A stretch of 64,000 nt of DNA from Oehlia diaphana (Eukaryota; Glomeromycota; Glomeromycetes; Glomerales; Glomeraceae): contig QZLH01000158.1 of the NCBI GenBank assembly GCA_003833135.1, positions 1-64,000 on the forward strand, in the 5' to 3' direction. Of this stretch, positions 39,306 to 50,242 are shown in pieces. The notes under the pieces were generated by a model. That model was not told the DNA's origin and searched no databases. It saw only the letters and a program-made list of their open reading frames with translations. Each line of letters opens with the position of its first letter. The stretch's first letter is position 1. A program made the translations under genes and the position numbers.

Positions 39306-40984
39306 CTAACTTACGAAAGGAGCAATCATTATAGTAAATCCAACAGTAAATACTAGTATACAAATATCTTCCCAAAGACTATTCCAAATTAAATTATATC
39401 TTAATAATACAGTAAGTACATCAGAAAATGGTGCAGGTAATTTACGTGCAAATTGAACTAATGTCGAACTTTGAAATACTCGATCCTATTATATAATATT
39501 AATTATGTTAAGTATCTAAGTATTGATGAATTTAAAAATTATTAATTATTACCTGTTGGAAGAATATTCTAGAAGATTGTAATATAAGTTCCACAGTTAT
39601 AAAATACCAAAATGCGCCCTGTTTTAATAAATTAAATGTAAAAATTAAGCGCAAGAAAGTCTTTAATTACAGATTTACTTAAAAATAATACCATTGATGG
39701 AATCCTTTCAGCAGCGATTATATCTTCAGGTCTTTCATAATTTAATAAATAAAATCTGTTCCAAGCACCTTTTTCTCTCAATGATTCTTTCCAAACAATT
39801 AAACGGCCCAACAATATCATTGCAACAAAATGTATAACTTGCCATAATTTCGATTGTAAATCCAAATTTTGTTGTTGATTTGCACTTCCAAATGGACTAA
39901 AAAATTGTTGAAAAGGAAAAGGAATTTGTTGTAATTGCTGTTGTTGTTGCAAAATATCTTGTTGAACATATTCATCCTGTGCAGTTAAAAGTGGATTATA
40001 TTGACATTCACTACCTCCAATAGTTGAAGCTAATGAAGTAGTACTGCTATTTCTTCTCTGATAATTTCCTGCATTTAAGTTATTAAAAAATTGACGAATA
40101 TGTTCATCTTGATCAATGTATCCATTTGGTTCATCTTCACCTAACAAATCGGATGTTGTTGGTATTGTTGATATTGTTGGAGGAATCGAAGTTGGTAGAG
40201 AAAATCTGGGTTGTGTTATCGGACGAGCTGATTTATTATCCTCCTGTGAAAAATTTTGCGGTAATGGTCCTCCAGACCATTCTGGAGGGTCGGCATCGCT
40301 ACTAACTCTTACACGAGGAAATGTTCTTTCAATAGCTATACTTGCATCTGATTGAGTCGACGTTAAAGGTTCTACATAAGAACCAACCATTTTTTAATGG
40401 ATTCGATGTTTTATAGTAAGATCATCATAAATAATATTAACAAAAATTTTTAAAATTAGAAAAAAATGATAATTTATTAATATCTGAAAATATTTACAAT
40501 TTTTTTTACAACTTTTTACTATTTAATTTTTTTTTTTTTTTTATAAGTAAAAAAAAAAAAAATATCTTGATTCAAAATTCAATTATTCTATCTTTCTAAA
40601 CACACCATTATGAATCTATCCTTTCGCAATCTAATTTAAAAATCACGTACCAAGATTTCCTGTATTCCTTCTTCTTGGAGAGAATGGATTTTCTGGTGGT
40701 TCAATACTAGTTGGAGAAGATTTTAGACTAGGTTGAGGAGACGATTTCCTACTAACAAAAGGTGAACTTAAAGTAGAAGAAGTTTCTCCTAATGTATTTA
40801 AACTAGTACTATGAGTGGCTGTTATACGATGCAATCTACTACCAGCATCATTTAAGATTTTTCTTTCTCTTCTTGCTCTACGTCTTTCAGCATCACTAAC
40901 AGATCTGCTCTTTTTGGGTGGGTTAGGTTGTTCATTTTCATTAACATTTGGAAGATTTTCTACATTTGAACTTTCTTCTGTCAT
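39306..40984 (-). CDS. GET2: GET2-like subunit of the ER receptor for tail-anchored proteins
   Basis: Get2 (CAML in animals) pairs with Get1 in the ER membrane and captures Get3 loaded with tail-anchored proteins. Four exons join in phase: 40651-40984, 39692-40371, 39553-39618 and 39306-39485, giving 419 aa. The N-terminal cytosolic tip carries the basic Get3-binding motif (SDAERRRARRERKI, then SRLHRIT), as in yeast Get2. A long disordered Ser/Pro/Gln-rich linker follows, then hydrophobic segments near the C-terminus (VIHFVAMILLGRLIV, GAFWYFITVELIL, WEDICILVFTVGFTIMIAPF), consistent with three membrane helices. The family diverges strongly, so the assignment rests on this architecture. The gene converges on TEL2 with 187 bp between stops. 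Confidence 0.8.
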
Positions 40985-42019
40985 AATTTTACAAAATTAT
41001 TTTTTTTTTTTTGAAAAAAAAGTAAAAAAAAAAAACTATTAACAAAATGAATTTTTATTGCCTATTGTTTTCGAGAATGAAAAAAAATTTTTTAAATTTG
41101 AAATCATATGATTGTTGTGGCTTAGCAAAAAAAATTTATTTCAGCTTCCAAGATCGGAAATTATTTGTGTCCGATCATTATACACAAAAACAGTTGAGTG
41201 TTTCACAAAAGAAAAAATTTTTTATATGAATCACGCGTTTAGAAAATAAAGTTTACTAAGAAATCAAATCAAAGAAAAAAATTGATGAATCTTTATTTTG
41301 TGTAACAAATAAGTTTTCTCTTTTTAGCGCCACAGTTTAAAAATTCTAACCAAGTTAAATCGTCCCAAACATTTTTGGTTGTTTTAAACTCGTAAAATTC
41401 CATAAAAAACTTGCTAAATGCTTAGATAATATTCCTCGGAAACAAAACAACCGAGATTAAATTAATTCATTAGATGAATCAGGAAATTAATGCTTACCAT
41501 ATTTCTTTTTGAGACATTTTGGTTAAAATCTCAGAAGGGAAATCTGGTATGGTAAAACTTGATATCATAATAATTTATATGGTAAGATGCATATAAATAA
41601 CTTGATCAGATATATTATTAACAAGAATTACCTGATAAATTTAAGATTTATGTCCAAATCCTTTAAGAACATCATTCTTAATATTTATAGGTAGCATTAT
41701 CCATTCGTACACTGAAAATATACATAATAATATAATTTGATTTGGATAATAGCCTTAGATCCCACAATCAAAGGAAATAAGGACGAACTTACACCATTAA
41801 TTTAATTGAATTGAAAAGATAGTGATCAAATCGATTAGAAACGTTCAGATATATTGTTATTATTAATGAATTTCGAATTTTGTTGTTTGTGGGTAAGGGA
41901 GAGGGAGGGAGAATAATGCCATACAAATTATTCGCTGAAGTACAAAAATAAACCCCTTAGTCTACCAAATTATGAAAATAATAATAATAAAAAAGAAATG
42001 ATAGAAAAGAAAAAAAAAA
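40985..42019. other. Intergenic region, no supported gene
   Basis: The first few hundred bases upstream of GET2 probably hold its promoter and include A/T homopolymers. No coding exon chain, RNA gene or repeat boundary is evident in the rest. Confidence 0.45.
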
Positions 42020-42256
42020 TTAAAAATAAAATTGATTTTGTTTTTGCCTCCAGAATGGATCGGCGGGAATACCGAAATGTCTATCAATAAGGATGACGCG
42101 TCTTTTTTTGGTGATGTAATCTAAGAATCCAAGAATGATGAACAATTGCGGATGGTCGGAGCTTTTGTTTTTCATCGGCGCTTCCTGTTGTTCTGACAAT
42201 AATAACCCCGACGAAAAAGGACCGTAAATGTGCAAATCGTAATCTTCATCAAACAA
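42020..42256 (-). CDS. Unknown small ORF, possible exon or gene remnant
   Basis: An open frame of 78 codons has unusually balanced base composition for this window and protein-like residue use (LFIILGFLDYITKKRRVILI, then DRHFGIPADPFW). There is no ATG at its 5' end; the first in-frame ATG gives only 51 codons (MKNKSSDHPQ). I could not find an upstream exon that joins without a stop. It is either the last exon of a gene whose other exons I missed, a very small gene, or a relic. I do not recognise the family. Confidence 0.35.
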   Translation of the reverse strand: MFDEDYDLHIYGPFSSGLLLSEQQEAPMKNKSSDHPQLFIILGFLDYITKKRRVILIDRHFGIPADPFWRQKQNQFYF

Positions 42257-42661
42257 ACGTAGATTTGATTACTATATGCACAAAATGCACAAATCTTAAA
42301 GAAAAAAAAAGATGAAACACGGACATTAAAATCCATGTATATCGTTTTTTATCTCGTAGAACTGTTACTTTCAAACCTATGAGAAGTAAATTTGTACAAG
42401 ATTCTTATCAATAACTCTAGGATCCTTGAAAGAGCACGAAACTGCGCCTCCACAGCCTCTAGTAACTATCACCACTGATTCGTCCTAAGACCTCTTTGAA
42501 ATATCAACACTTTTGGTTTACCCGTAGCGTTAATTATAGTCGCTAGCCAATCCAAAGAGTTAAGTTGCCCAAATTTACACTTGAAAATACCACAGAAAAC
42601 CCCTATAAGCATCCAGCGAACATAGTAAACAAAGCCTCCAATTTCCCACTGCCCTTACGTA
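42257..42661. other. GC-richer segment with no intact frame
   Basis: About 42360-42660 has base composition closer to coding DNA than to the local spacers. All six frames contain stops within short distances and no splice chain fits. It may be a decayed gene or the UTR of the flanking minus-strand ORFs. No family is recognisable. Confidence 0.3.
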
Positions 42662-43141
42662 TTACTCGTCATAATCATCATAGTCGTCGATTTTTTCAGC
42701 GCAAATACAGCGTCTTGCACGACGACATTCCGGACTCCACATAGCGCCGCATCTTTTCTTCTTTTTGACGACTACTTCAAATTCGCTTTCTTCTGAAGCA
42801 TAAGAATCTGAATCTTCAACAGAAGAATCGGAATATTCATCTGAGGAAGAAGAGGAAATGTCTGCTTCATACTCACTATTGTCAACTTCCGAAAACTCGA
42901 GTGTTTCAATCGACTCAACTTCCAGTTTATGTGGAGCGACTGATTTATTGAGGTCCATTTCTTGAATATTATTATAATCAGCTATGATAGGAGTTTCTGT
43001 TGTATAAGGTTCAGATAAATTGAAGGGGAATAACTCCAAGAAAACTTCCCACTCATAACTGGATTTTTGTCTCTTTATTGGAATTACTAATTCCTGCAAG
43101 AGTTGGGGTTCAACTTGTTCTATACTTCGTTTTACTTGCAT
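42662..43141 (-). CDS. Hypothetical acidic, serine-rich protein with a cysteine-containing tail
   Basis: An intact intronless 159-codon ORF. The N-terminal half is mixed and moderately hydrophobic. Residues about 80-125 are a highly acidic Ser/Asp/Glu tract (SSSSSDEYSDSSVEDSD), followed by a basic patch (VVKKKKRC), three further cysteines (SPECRRARRCICAE) and an acidic Asp/Tyr end. Acidic-then-basic low complexity suggests a nuclear or nucleic-acid-associated protein, but that is only inference and no family is recognised. It is divergent to the parvulin gene with 321 bp between starts. The first ATG is used. Confidence 0.6.
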   Translation of the reverse strand: MQVKRSIEQVEPQLLQELVIPIKRQKSSYEWEVFLELFPFNLSEPYTTETPIIADYNNIQEMDLNKSVAPHKLEVESIETLEFSEVDNSEYEADISSSSSDEYSDSSVEDSDSYASEESEFEVVVKKKKRCGAMWSPECRRARRCICAEKIDDYDDYDE

Positions 43142-43462
43142 ATTAAAGCTTGCTTTAAAAAAAATTATTTTGAAAAAATTTAAAAATACTTTTTTTTTAT
43201 TAATAAAACAATTTCCCTTTTAAAACTCTAAAAAAAAACGCGGGAGCAAAAATGAGGGAAAAAAATTTTTTTTCAGTCGGATTTTTTTTTTGGGAAAATG
43301 AAATAAAGACGAGATCATCAATTGATTGGTTGTTCAAACAGGTTACACGCACTGAACCGATTTTAGTTTACGAGGTCAATTAATCAGCCTCGAATTTCAT
43401 CATAAGTTCTTTGATAATCTTCCTCATTAAAAAGTTCTTTTGGATAGTTTTACTTATTTAAA
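43142..43462. promoter_or_regulatory. Shared intergenic promoter region (unknown acidic protein / PIN4)
   Basis: A 321 bp spacer lies between two divergent start codons. It contains long A and T tracts (43176-43190, 43260-43295), often nucleosome-excluding in fungal promoters, and a more mixed block at about 43310-43390. No named factor site can be supported. Confidence 0.4.
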
Positions 43463-44495
43463 ATGGGCAAATCAAAAGGTCAGGGAGGAAGTAGTAAAGG
43501 AAAAAGTAATAAAAAAACCGCGGATACTGAGGGTATGTTTGCGTTTTAATTCCTTTTAATTCAATTTATTCTTTAATTTTAATTAACGTTTCAATAGAGG
43601 AAAGTTCAGGAAAATCTAATAAATTAAAAGCCGCAAACAGTGTGAAAGTAATTAAAATTAAATTTACCACAGCAAGTTTAGCCAACTATCAACCATTTAC
43701 TTATTCTTAAAATGGAAAAATTGTTTTTTTCATTGCAGGTTAGACATATATTGTGTGAGAAACATTCTAAAGTAACTTGTGAACATTTATTTTTTTTTTA
43801 TTTAATATAATTTTGCATATAATTCAATTATTTTTTCCTTCAATTCAAATTTTATAGATCATGGAAGCTTTAGATAAATTAACGGTTGAAAACATGCGAT
43901 TTGATAAGGCAAATATTAGACCATTAAATCAATATCATAATTAAGATTTTTATTATATAATCGTTATCTTATTCTTTATTAGGTTGCGGAATTATATAGC
44001 GAAGATAAAGCGAAACAAGGAGGTTAGTAATATATTAATGAATAGTTTTAATTGGATCACATGAAAACTTTGGGAATTTTTGGCTTGAATAATAAATAAT
44101 ATTTAATGATTTCTAGGTAGTTTAGGTTGGATGAACCGCGGATCGATGGTAGGAGATTTCCAAGATGCCGCGTTCGCATTACAACCAAGCACATTAGGTA
44201 CATTAATTGTTTATCTTTAATTTATTAATTTGCAGATTTATCTCACATTTTAATAATATTTATTATAGACAATCCAATTTTTACAAATCCACCGGTATGT
44301 GTATAGTAAAAAATATTAATATATAATAATATTTAATGGCTGATCTGTATTTCCATTTGTTAATAAACAGATAAAAACAAAATTTGGATACCATATAATA
44401 TTGGTTGTAAGTTATTTATATGAAATATGAAATATAATATAATTATTTATATTTTTAATTTTTTAATTTGATATTATTAGGAGGGTCGAAAATAG
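43463..44495 (+). CDS. PIN4: Parvulin-type peptidyl-prolyl isomerase (Par14/Pin4)
   Basis: This is a small nuclear parvulin that isomerises X-Pro bonds; Par14 is linked to pre-rRNA processing and chromatin. It lies in nine tiny exons: 43463-43532, 43598-43647, 43739-43771, 43858-43908, 43983-44022, 44117-44197, 44269-44294, 44371-44406 and 44481-44495. All phases join, giving 133 aa (human Par14 is 131 aa). The N-terminus is the Lys/Gly/Ser-rich basic tail typical of Par14 ([18 protein letters not shown]). The parvulin domain follows: [47 protein letters not shown] and [15 protein letters not shown]. There is no WW domain, so it is Par14-type, not Pin1-type. Intron 4 begins with GC (AAG|GCAAAT), and the protein match leaves no alternative donor. 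Confidence 0.95.
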
Positions 44496-46134
44496 TAATT
44501 TAATATAGTGTACATCTTACCGCGAAATATACTGTATGTAAGGAATTTTTGGTCTTCGAAGATCTATGATAATTCACGTGAGTTTTATATTCAAGCATCA
44601 ACATGTGAAAGACTGTTATTCTGAAACTGTGTTCCAAATAAACCAGAAAAACGGTTAATCACGTGATATATAATAGCATTACATAATATTCTATTTTTCC
44701 GAATTTACAAGAATTACAGTTACATTAGAAGGTTTTCGTGACAAAATAATTGTTTAAATGGATGGTAACTAGGTGATTTTCTTTTCTTTTCGTTTGCTTA
44801 AAGCCGAATTACTTAATAAATTGCTAATAAATTTCATAAGTCAAATGATAATGTAAAAAATGCTTATCCATATTCGTTTATCAATCATATTTTAGTATTG
44901 AAATTATTTAATACAATAAAATAATACCGAAGAAAATGACGAGCTCAATTGTTGACATTTACACAGATATCATGGGGTCCAACTATACTTCCACACATGA
45001 CCTCTAAGACTGCATCATCATTTTATAGTATCACCCATGTAATGTACCCCTCAAATTCGATATATTATAAGCCTTTTAATTTACACATGATAAATTATTT
45101 ATTTTAATGCGCGTTTGATTGTCAGCAATCAAAAAATTCTGATGTATGCACTCGAAAAGCCAAAAGTCCCAAATTAAATGAAAAACCTTGGGAAAAAATG
45201 ATCCTTTTATCTCCGTTCATCCAAATAAAGAAAGAAGATTCTATTATTATTTATTATAAACCAAAGTATATTTTTACATTATTTCAAGAATAAAATTTAA
45301 TCGGAGACAATAAAAAAAGAAAACATCATTGTTTAATAATTTACGTTATCAGATATTTCATTTAAAATATGTATTATATAAAGTAAAAGTATCATCAAAG
45401 GTCATCAAAGTTCAACGATGCATGCATGTTAAATTAATTTAAACTTATTTAACTAATTTAAAATTTTCGAGATTATCTTTATTTTTAACTTCTTTAAAAA
45501 GAAAATTTTTTTTTTCTTAAAAAAAAAAAGAAATAATAGTATTGATTTATTAACCGATAAAAGAAAATTTCATAAAACCATTTTTTCTTTTAGGTAAAAT
45601 AAGTAAAATAAGTTGGTCATAAAATTTTATAATGTAGTGACTCACTTAATATGCGGAACGCTTGTACCTAGACATACATCCTTTAGACATGCCTAAACAT
45701 CCGGTAATATTAAAATCGAAAAATAAAGTTTATTTAAACAAAGCCCTTCAAATTTATAAGATATTCATGAGATTTTTTTTAAAACTTGATTTATTGATTA
45801 TATTAATATGCTTAGACTAATGCTTTAACTTATGCTCATAGTTTTTTTTATCATTGATTTATGTTCGCTATGCAACAAACTCAATATGTATTTACTTTTT
45901 AAAGCTTCATAACATAACCTTATTCAATAGCAGAAAAAAAAACCAAATTTGACATCATACATTTAGCTACATTGGGAGTTTATTAGATAATCTCAATTTA
46001 TTATATATATTGAGCCAAAAAACAAAAAAAAAAAAAAAAAAAAATTTAAAAAAATTTTTTTTCCTTTTTTTTTTTTTAAAAAAAAAAAAAAATCATAGTG
46101 TTGTTAACTCGTTGATTCATTATTAAAAAAAAAC
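44496..46134. other. Long intergenic region with an A/T-tract block before the P1B ATPase
   Basis: No exon chain or RNA gene is visible across 1.6 kb. Two CACGTG palindromes lie shortly after PIN4 (44574-44582 and 44658-44668). Immediately upstream of the next gene (46018-46092) is a dense block of alternating long A and T runs, which probably serves as its promoter or leader. Confidence 0.45.
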
Positions 46135-48795
46135 ATGAAAGACATAAATAATATTGAAACCTTAAATGATATGTTTATGAAAGATGATGATGAATTATCA
46201 TTGTTGTCGACGGATACGGAATTTTCATTTTTCGCGACATCGAATCATACATCAACAAATTCGAATTCTCTTACATCGATCACAACGCATGGGATAAATG
46301 AACAAATGGATAATATTGAATTACATATATTTAAATTAAATGATCCATCAATTATCAATATGATGGAAAAACAATTATGTAAAGTGAATGGTATAAAAAA
46401 TGTTGAAATTAATTTTGCAACAGGAAATGCTCTAATAAAATATGATAAAAATTTATTGGGAACAAGAGATATAATAGAAAAAGTTGAATGTTTGGGATTA
46501 AAATGTAAATTCATTAATAATGTTAAATTAAATCAATTGGAATATTTTACTAGAAGAAAAAGTATTTTAAAATGGAGGAATGCACTTTTTTATTCTTTAT
46601 CATTTACTATACCAATTATTATCATTTCCTTGATACAAAATATTGTCGATATAGAATTATTTCATGGTTTATTCATTGGTGATTTAATCTCATTTTTATT
46701 AAGTATTCCTGTACAATTTGGATTTGGAAAAAATTTTTATATTAGACCATTTAAAGATCTTAGATATGGAAAATTTACTACGGATATGTTGTTCATAATT
46801 ACTACTTTATTATTATTCATTATTTCTTGTGTCTCAATGATTTATTCAATTTTTAGCACGAATTCATCACATCCTTTGATAATGTTTGATATATCTACCA
46901 CGTTAATAACTTTCCTTATGTTAAATCATTATTTAGAAAATATGATCAAAAGAAAAAGTTTGGAATCTATAGCAAGATTATTATCCCTTATTCCTGAAAT
47001 AACAACTATTATTTATATTAATTCTAAAACTGGAGAAATCACTGGAAAAAAGACCATTCCAACAGAATGTTTACAAGTAGGTGATATAGTAAAAATTACA
47101 CCAGGAACTATTATTCCTTCGGATGGGAAAGTTATATCAGGAGTTTCTGACGTAGATGAATCAATTATAACTGGCAAAAATATTATTAATAAAGTATTAA
47201 AAAATGTTCGTCGTGGTGATGAGGTTTTTGCTGGAACAATTAATGGATCAGGATACTTTGAAATGCAAATTGTACGCGTAGGAAATGATACTATTTTATC
47301 GCAAATTATTAAATCTGTTAAAGAAGCTCAAACGAATAAAGCACCCATTCAATTATTTGTGGATAAATGTATGACTTATTTTATTCCTATAATTATATTA
47401 TTAGGAATCATTTCTTTTATTTTATGGGGAGAATCAAGCATCTCAATTATAATTATGGCTTGTCCTTATATATTAACTTTAAGTAGTTCAATAATTGTTA
47501 TGATTGGTACAGAGATTGGAACTCAAAATGGTATATTAATTAAAGGAGGAAGAATAATTGAAGTTGGATCTAAAATAACAGAAGTAGTTTTTAATAAAAC
47601 TGGTATATTAACTCAAGGAAAATTTGATGTAGCTCACTATGAACTGAACTTATCAGAAATCACTCCTGAAACATTTTTTACAATTATTGAGGCTGCAGAA
47701 TCTTCAAGTGATCATCCAATAGGAAAGGCTATAGTTGAATTTAGTAATCAATTATTAAGTTCAAATGAGAATGAATATGATATTGATATTAATAATTTTG
47801 AGTCCATGACGGGACATGGAATTAAATGTGATGTTTTACTTAATACTTCCACTCGTTTTTCATCTTACGCTACATCAAAAGTTTATAACGTTTTAATCGG
47901 AAATATTGAATTTATTTCACAATTATATCAAATTGAAATTCCTCAATCAGCTTTGATAATTAAAGAAAAACAAGAATTATTAGGTAGAACAACAATATTT
48001 GTCGCTATTAATGATTCTTTTATGGGTTCATTATTTTTATCGGATTCAATTAAACCTGAATCAAAATTAACTGTCGATGCATTAAAATCTATGGGATTAA
48101 AAGTTTCTATGATAACTGCAGATCAAAAATTGACTGCTCAATCGATTGCTTCTAAATGTGGTATAGACATTGTTTATTCACAACTTTCATCAAAAGGAAA
48201 ATTAAATGTTATTCAATCATTACAATTGTCAAATGAAATAGTAGCGATGGTAGGAAATGCTGATGATACAAATGATTCTTTAGCATTATCAAAAGCTGAT
48301 ATTAGTATATCATTATCTTCTTTAACCACGGATTATAATATGGATTATTCTTCTGATATTATGTTCATGAATGGAAATTTATTAACTGATATAATATCTT
48401 TATTCGATTTTTTAAGAAAATTATTTAACCGAATGAAATATAATTTTATTTATATCGGTTTATGTAACTTATTATCAATACCTATAAATTTATTATTATT
48501 ATTATTAGGTTTTTATTTAAATCCTATTTTGGCTGTTATCTTCATTTATTTAATTAGTTTGCCTGTTGTATTTTCAAATTTGTTATTAAAATCTTGGGAA
48601 AAACCTCTTTGGATTAGAATTTCTGAAGATAATGTTGTTAAATTGGAAAATAGAAAAAATTATATGCCGGTAAATATCAGTAATAGTAATAGATTAATAG
48701 ATTGGTTTAGAAACAAAAAGTTGAAGTTGATGGAAACGATGTTTGGCACTTGTAATGATTCTAGAGTAGAAAACGAAAATATTATTCGGGTGTAA
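46135..48795 (+). CDS. P1B-type (copper) ATPase homologue with degenerate catalytic motifs
   Basis: An intact intronless 886-codon ORF with the full layout of a Ccc2/ATP7-like copper pump: an N-terminal ferredoxin-like region (about 60-130), membrane helices, actuator domain, P- and N-domains and two last helices. Long stretches match the family (GDEVFAGTINGSGYF, EAQTNKAPIQLFVDKCMTYF, GTQNGILIKGGRIIE, SSSDHPIGKAI). The key residues are changed. The metal-site CxxC is absent (FKLNDPSIINM). TGES is TGKN (346-349). CPC is CPY (443-445). DKTGT is NKTGI, so the phosphorylated Asp is Asn487. TGDN is TADQ (661-664). GDGIND is GNADDTND (707-714). The retained HP of the N-domain shows ancestry. It should not form the phosphoenzyme or pump copper, so it is probably a pseudoenzyme. 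Lack of introns is unlike most neighbours and might reflect retroposition. Confidence 0.9.
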   Translation: MKDINNIETLNDMFMKDDDELSLLSTDTEFSFFATSNHTSTNSNSLTSITTHGINEQMDNIELHIFKLNDPSIINMMEKQLCKVNGIKNVEINFATGNALIKYDKNLLGTRDIIEKVECLGLKCKFINNVKLNQLEYFTRRKSILKWRNALFYSLSFTIPIIIISLIQNIVDIELFHGLFIGDLISFLLSIPVQFGFGKNFYIRPFKDLRYGKFTTDMLFIITTLLLFIISCVSMIYSIFSTNSSHPLIMFDISTTLITFLMLNHYLENMIKRKSLESIARLLSLIPEITTIIYINSKTGEITGKKTIPTECLQVGDIVKITPGTIIPSDGKVISGVSDVDESIITGKNIINKVLKNVRRGDEVFAGTINGSGYFEMQIVRVGNDTILSQIIKSVKEAQTNKAPIQLFVDKCMTYFIPIIILLGIISFILWGESSISIIIMACPYILTLSSSIIVMIGTEIGTQNGILIKGGRIIEVGSKITEVVFNKTGILTQGKFDVAHYELNLSEITPETFFTIIEAAESSSDHPIGKAIVEFSNQLLSSNENEYDIDINNFESMTGHGIKCDVLLNTSTRFSSYATSKVYNVLIGNIEFISQLYQIEIPQSALIIKEKQELLGRTTIFVAINDSFMGSLFLSDSIKPESKLTVDALKSMGLKVSMITADQKLTAQSIASKCGIDIVYSQLSSKGKLNVIQSLQLSNEIVAMVGNADDTNDSLALSKADISISLSSLTTDYNMDYSSDIMFMNGNLLTDIISLFDFLRKLFNRMKYNFIYIGLCNLLSIPINLLLLLLGFYLNPILAVIFIYLISLPVVFSNLLLKSWEKPLWIRISEDNVVKLENRKNYMPVNISNSNRLIDWFRNKKLKLMETMFGTCNDSRVENENIIRV

Positions 48796-49005
48796 ATGTT
48801 GGATTTTAACTCAAAATTTTTTTGGTTTTTTTTTTTAATAAATATTCATAGAATACTTGTACATTAAATAATATTCATGTTTTAAAAAGTGTGAAAGTGT
48901 TTGTTAAAAAGATAAAAATGATGTGACTTGATTTTTAACCAATCATATTGAAGGAAGAAAGATAAGACAACTGACAGGTTAATCATTCAAATCGCTCCTG
49001 AAAAA

Positions 49006-50195
49006 ATGTCCTCCCAAAACAATGATGATTCTAAAATTCAACGTGCTCCTACTAGTGAAGAATTAAAAGAATTTGAATTTATTCAAGTTCTTAATGAAGG
49101 TGATTATTAAAGTTGGTTTAAAAAATTAAACATTTATTAAATATTATTTTTTTTTTTTCGTCAAAGACCCTCGTACAAAAGGAGTATGCATTTTAGGAAA
49201 ACTTAAATCTTCATCATCATCTGAAGACCCAAAAGATGCAATATTGTTATTAGAAAAATTACATTTTGGCAGTCAAGAACTTCCTATCCTTTTAAAGGAA
49301 AGAATTCTTCAATGGATTTCCACAGATAATAATGACATATACCATTGGTACAATGGTTTATTGACAAAGGACGAAAAATTCCCAGATTTCAAAGCTACGC
49401 TTATTTGGCCTGCTACTGAAGCGGTAAACTCTTTTCTTTTATCATTTGTTTGGTATTTACTTTTAATTATATGTATAAATTTTCAATAGCATATACGAAA
49501 ATACAGTTTTCAACCTCGTTTCTTAATTCGAGAAACTCCTCATATTTACGAAACAATCGTTAAACCTTACATTGAATCTATACCTACAAGCAGAATTCAA
49601 TGGGTTTACAATATCTTGTCCAAGAAAAGTGAATCTGAAAGGATCGTGTTAGAAGTTGAAGAAGAATCAACTGGATTTATTTTATTACCGGATATGAAAT
49701 GGGACACTGTAACGTTGGAAAATCTTTATCTTGTCGCCATTGTACATAGAAGAGATATTCGTTGTATACGTGATTTAAATGACACGCATTTGCCATTGCT
49801 TAAGAATTTAAGACATCAAATTCTTCATTTCGTTCCACAAAAATATCCTGGAATAAGATCTGATGAATTACGCCTTTTTGTTCATCATTTGCCATCATAT
49901 TGTAAGTATATATGTACGTGAGTCAATTTTTTTCTTGAACCGAGTTAAAAAATTCTTTTTATTTCCCTAAATCACAGATCACTTTCATGTCCATGTTACA
50001 CATCTTAGAAATGATACTATTGCTGGGGGAATAGCAATTGCTAAAGCATACCTATTAGATGACATTATAGAAAATTTGGAGAAGTTTGCTAAGGATTATT
50101 ATAAGAAAGCGACACTAACTTATGTTTTGGGTGAAAATGATCCGTTATTTTCTCAAATGAATGATATTGGAGCAAGGGTTACAGCTGATACTTAA
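49006..50195 (+). CDS. DCS1: Scavenger mRNA decapping enzyme DcpS (m7GpppX diphosphatase)
   Basis: DcpS hydrolyses the m7GpppN cap left after 3'-5' mRNA decay, giving m7GMP. Four exons join in phase: 49006-49099, 49167-49423, 49490-49901 and 49978-50195, giving 326 aa (human 337). The N-terminal swapped-dimer domain includes ISTDNNDIYHWYNGL. The catalytic HIT domain follows with MKWDTVTLENLYLVAIVHRR, IRCIRDLNDTHLPLLKNL and LRLFVHHLPSYYHFHVHVTH; the HxHxH triad is at residues 256-260, with the central His as nucleophile. The first HIT-triad codons are split by intron 3. The gene ends 47 bp from the convergent elongin C stop. Confidence 0.95.
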
Positions 50196-50242
50196 TATTA
50201 ATACAAAATAATTCCTATTGTATTTTTTTGATATTATTCAAA

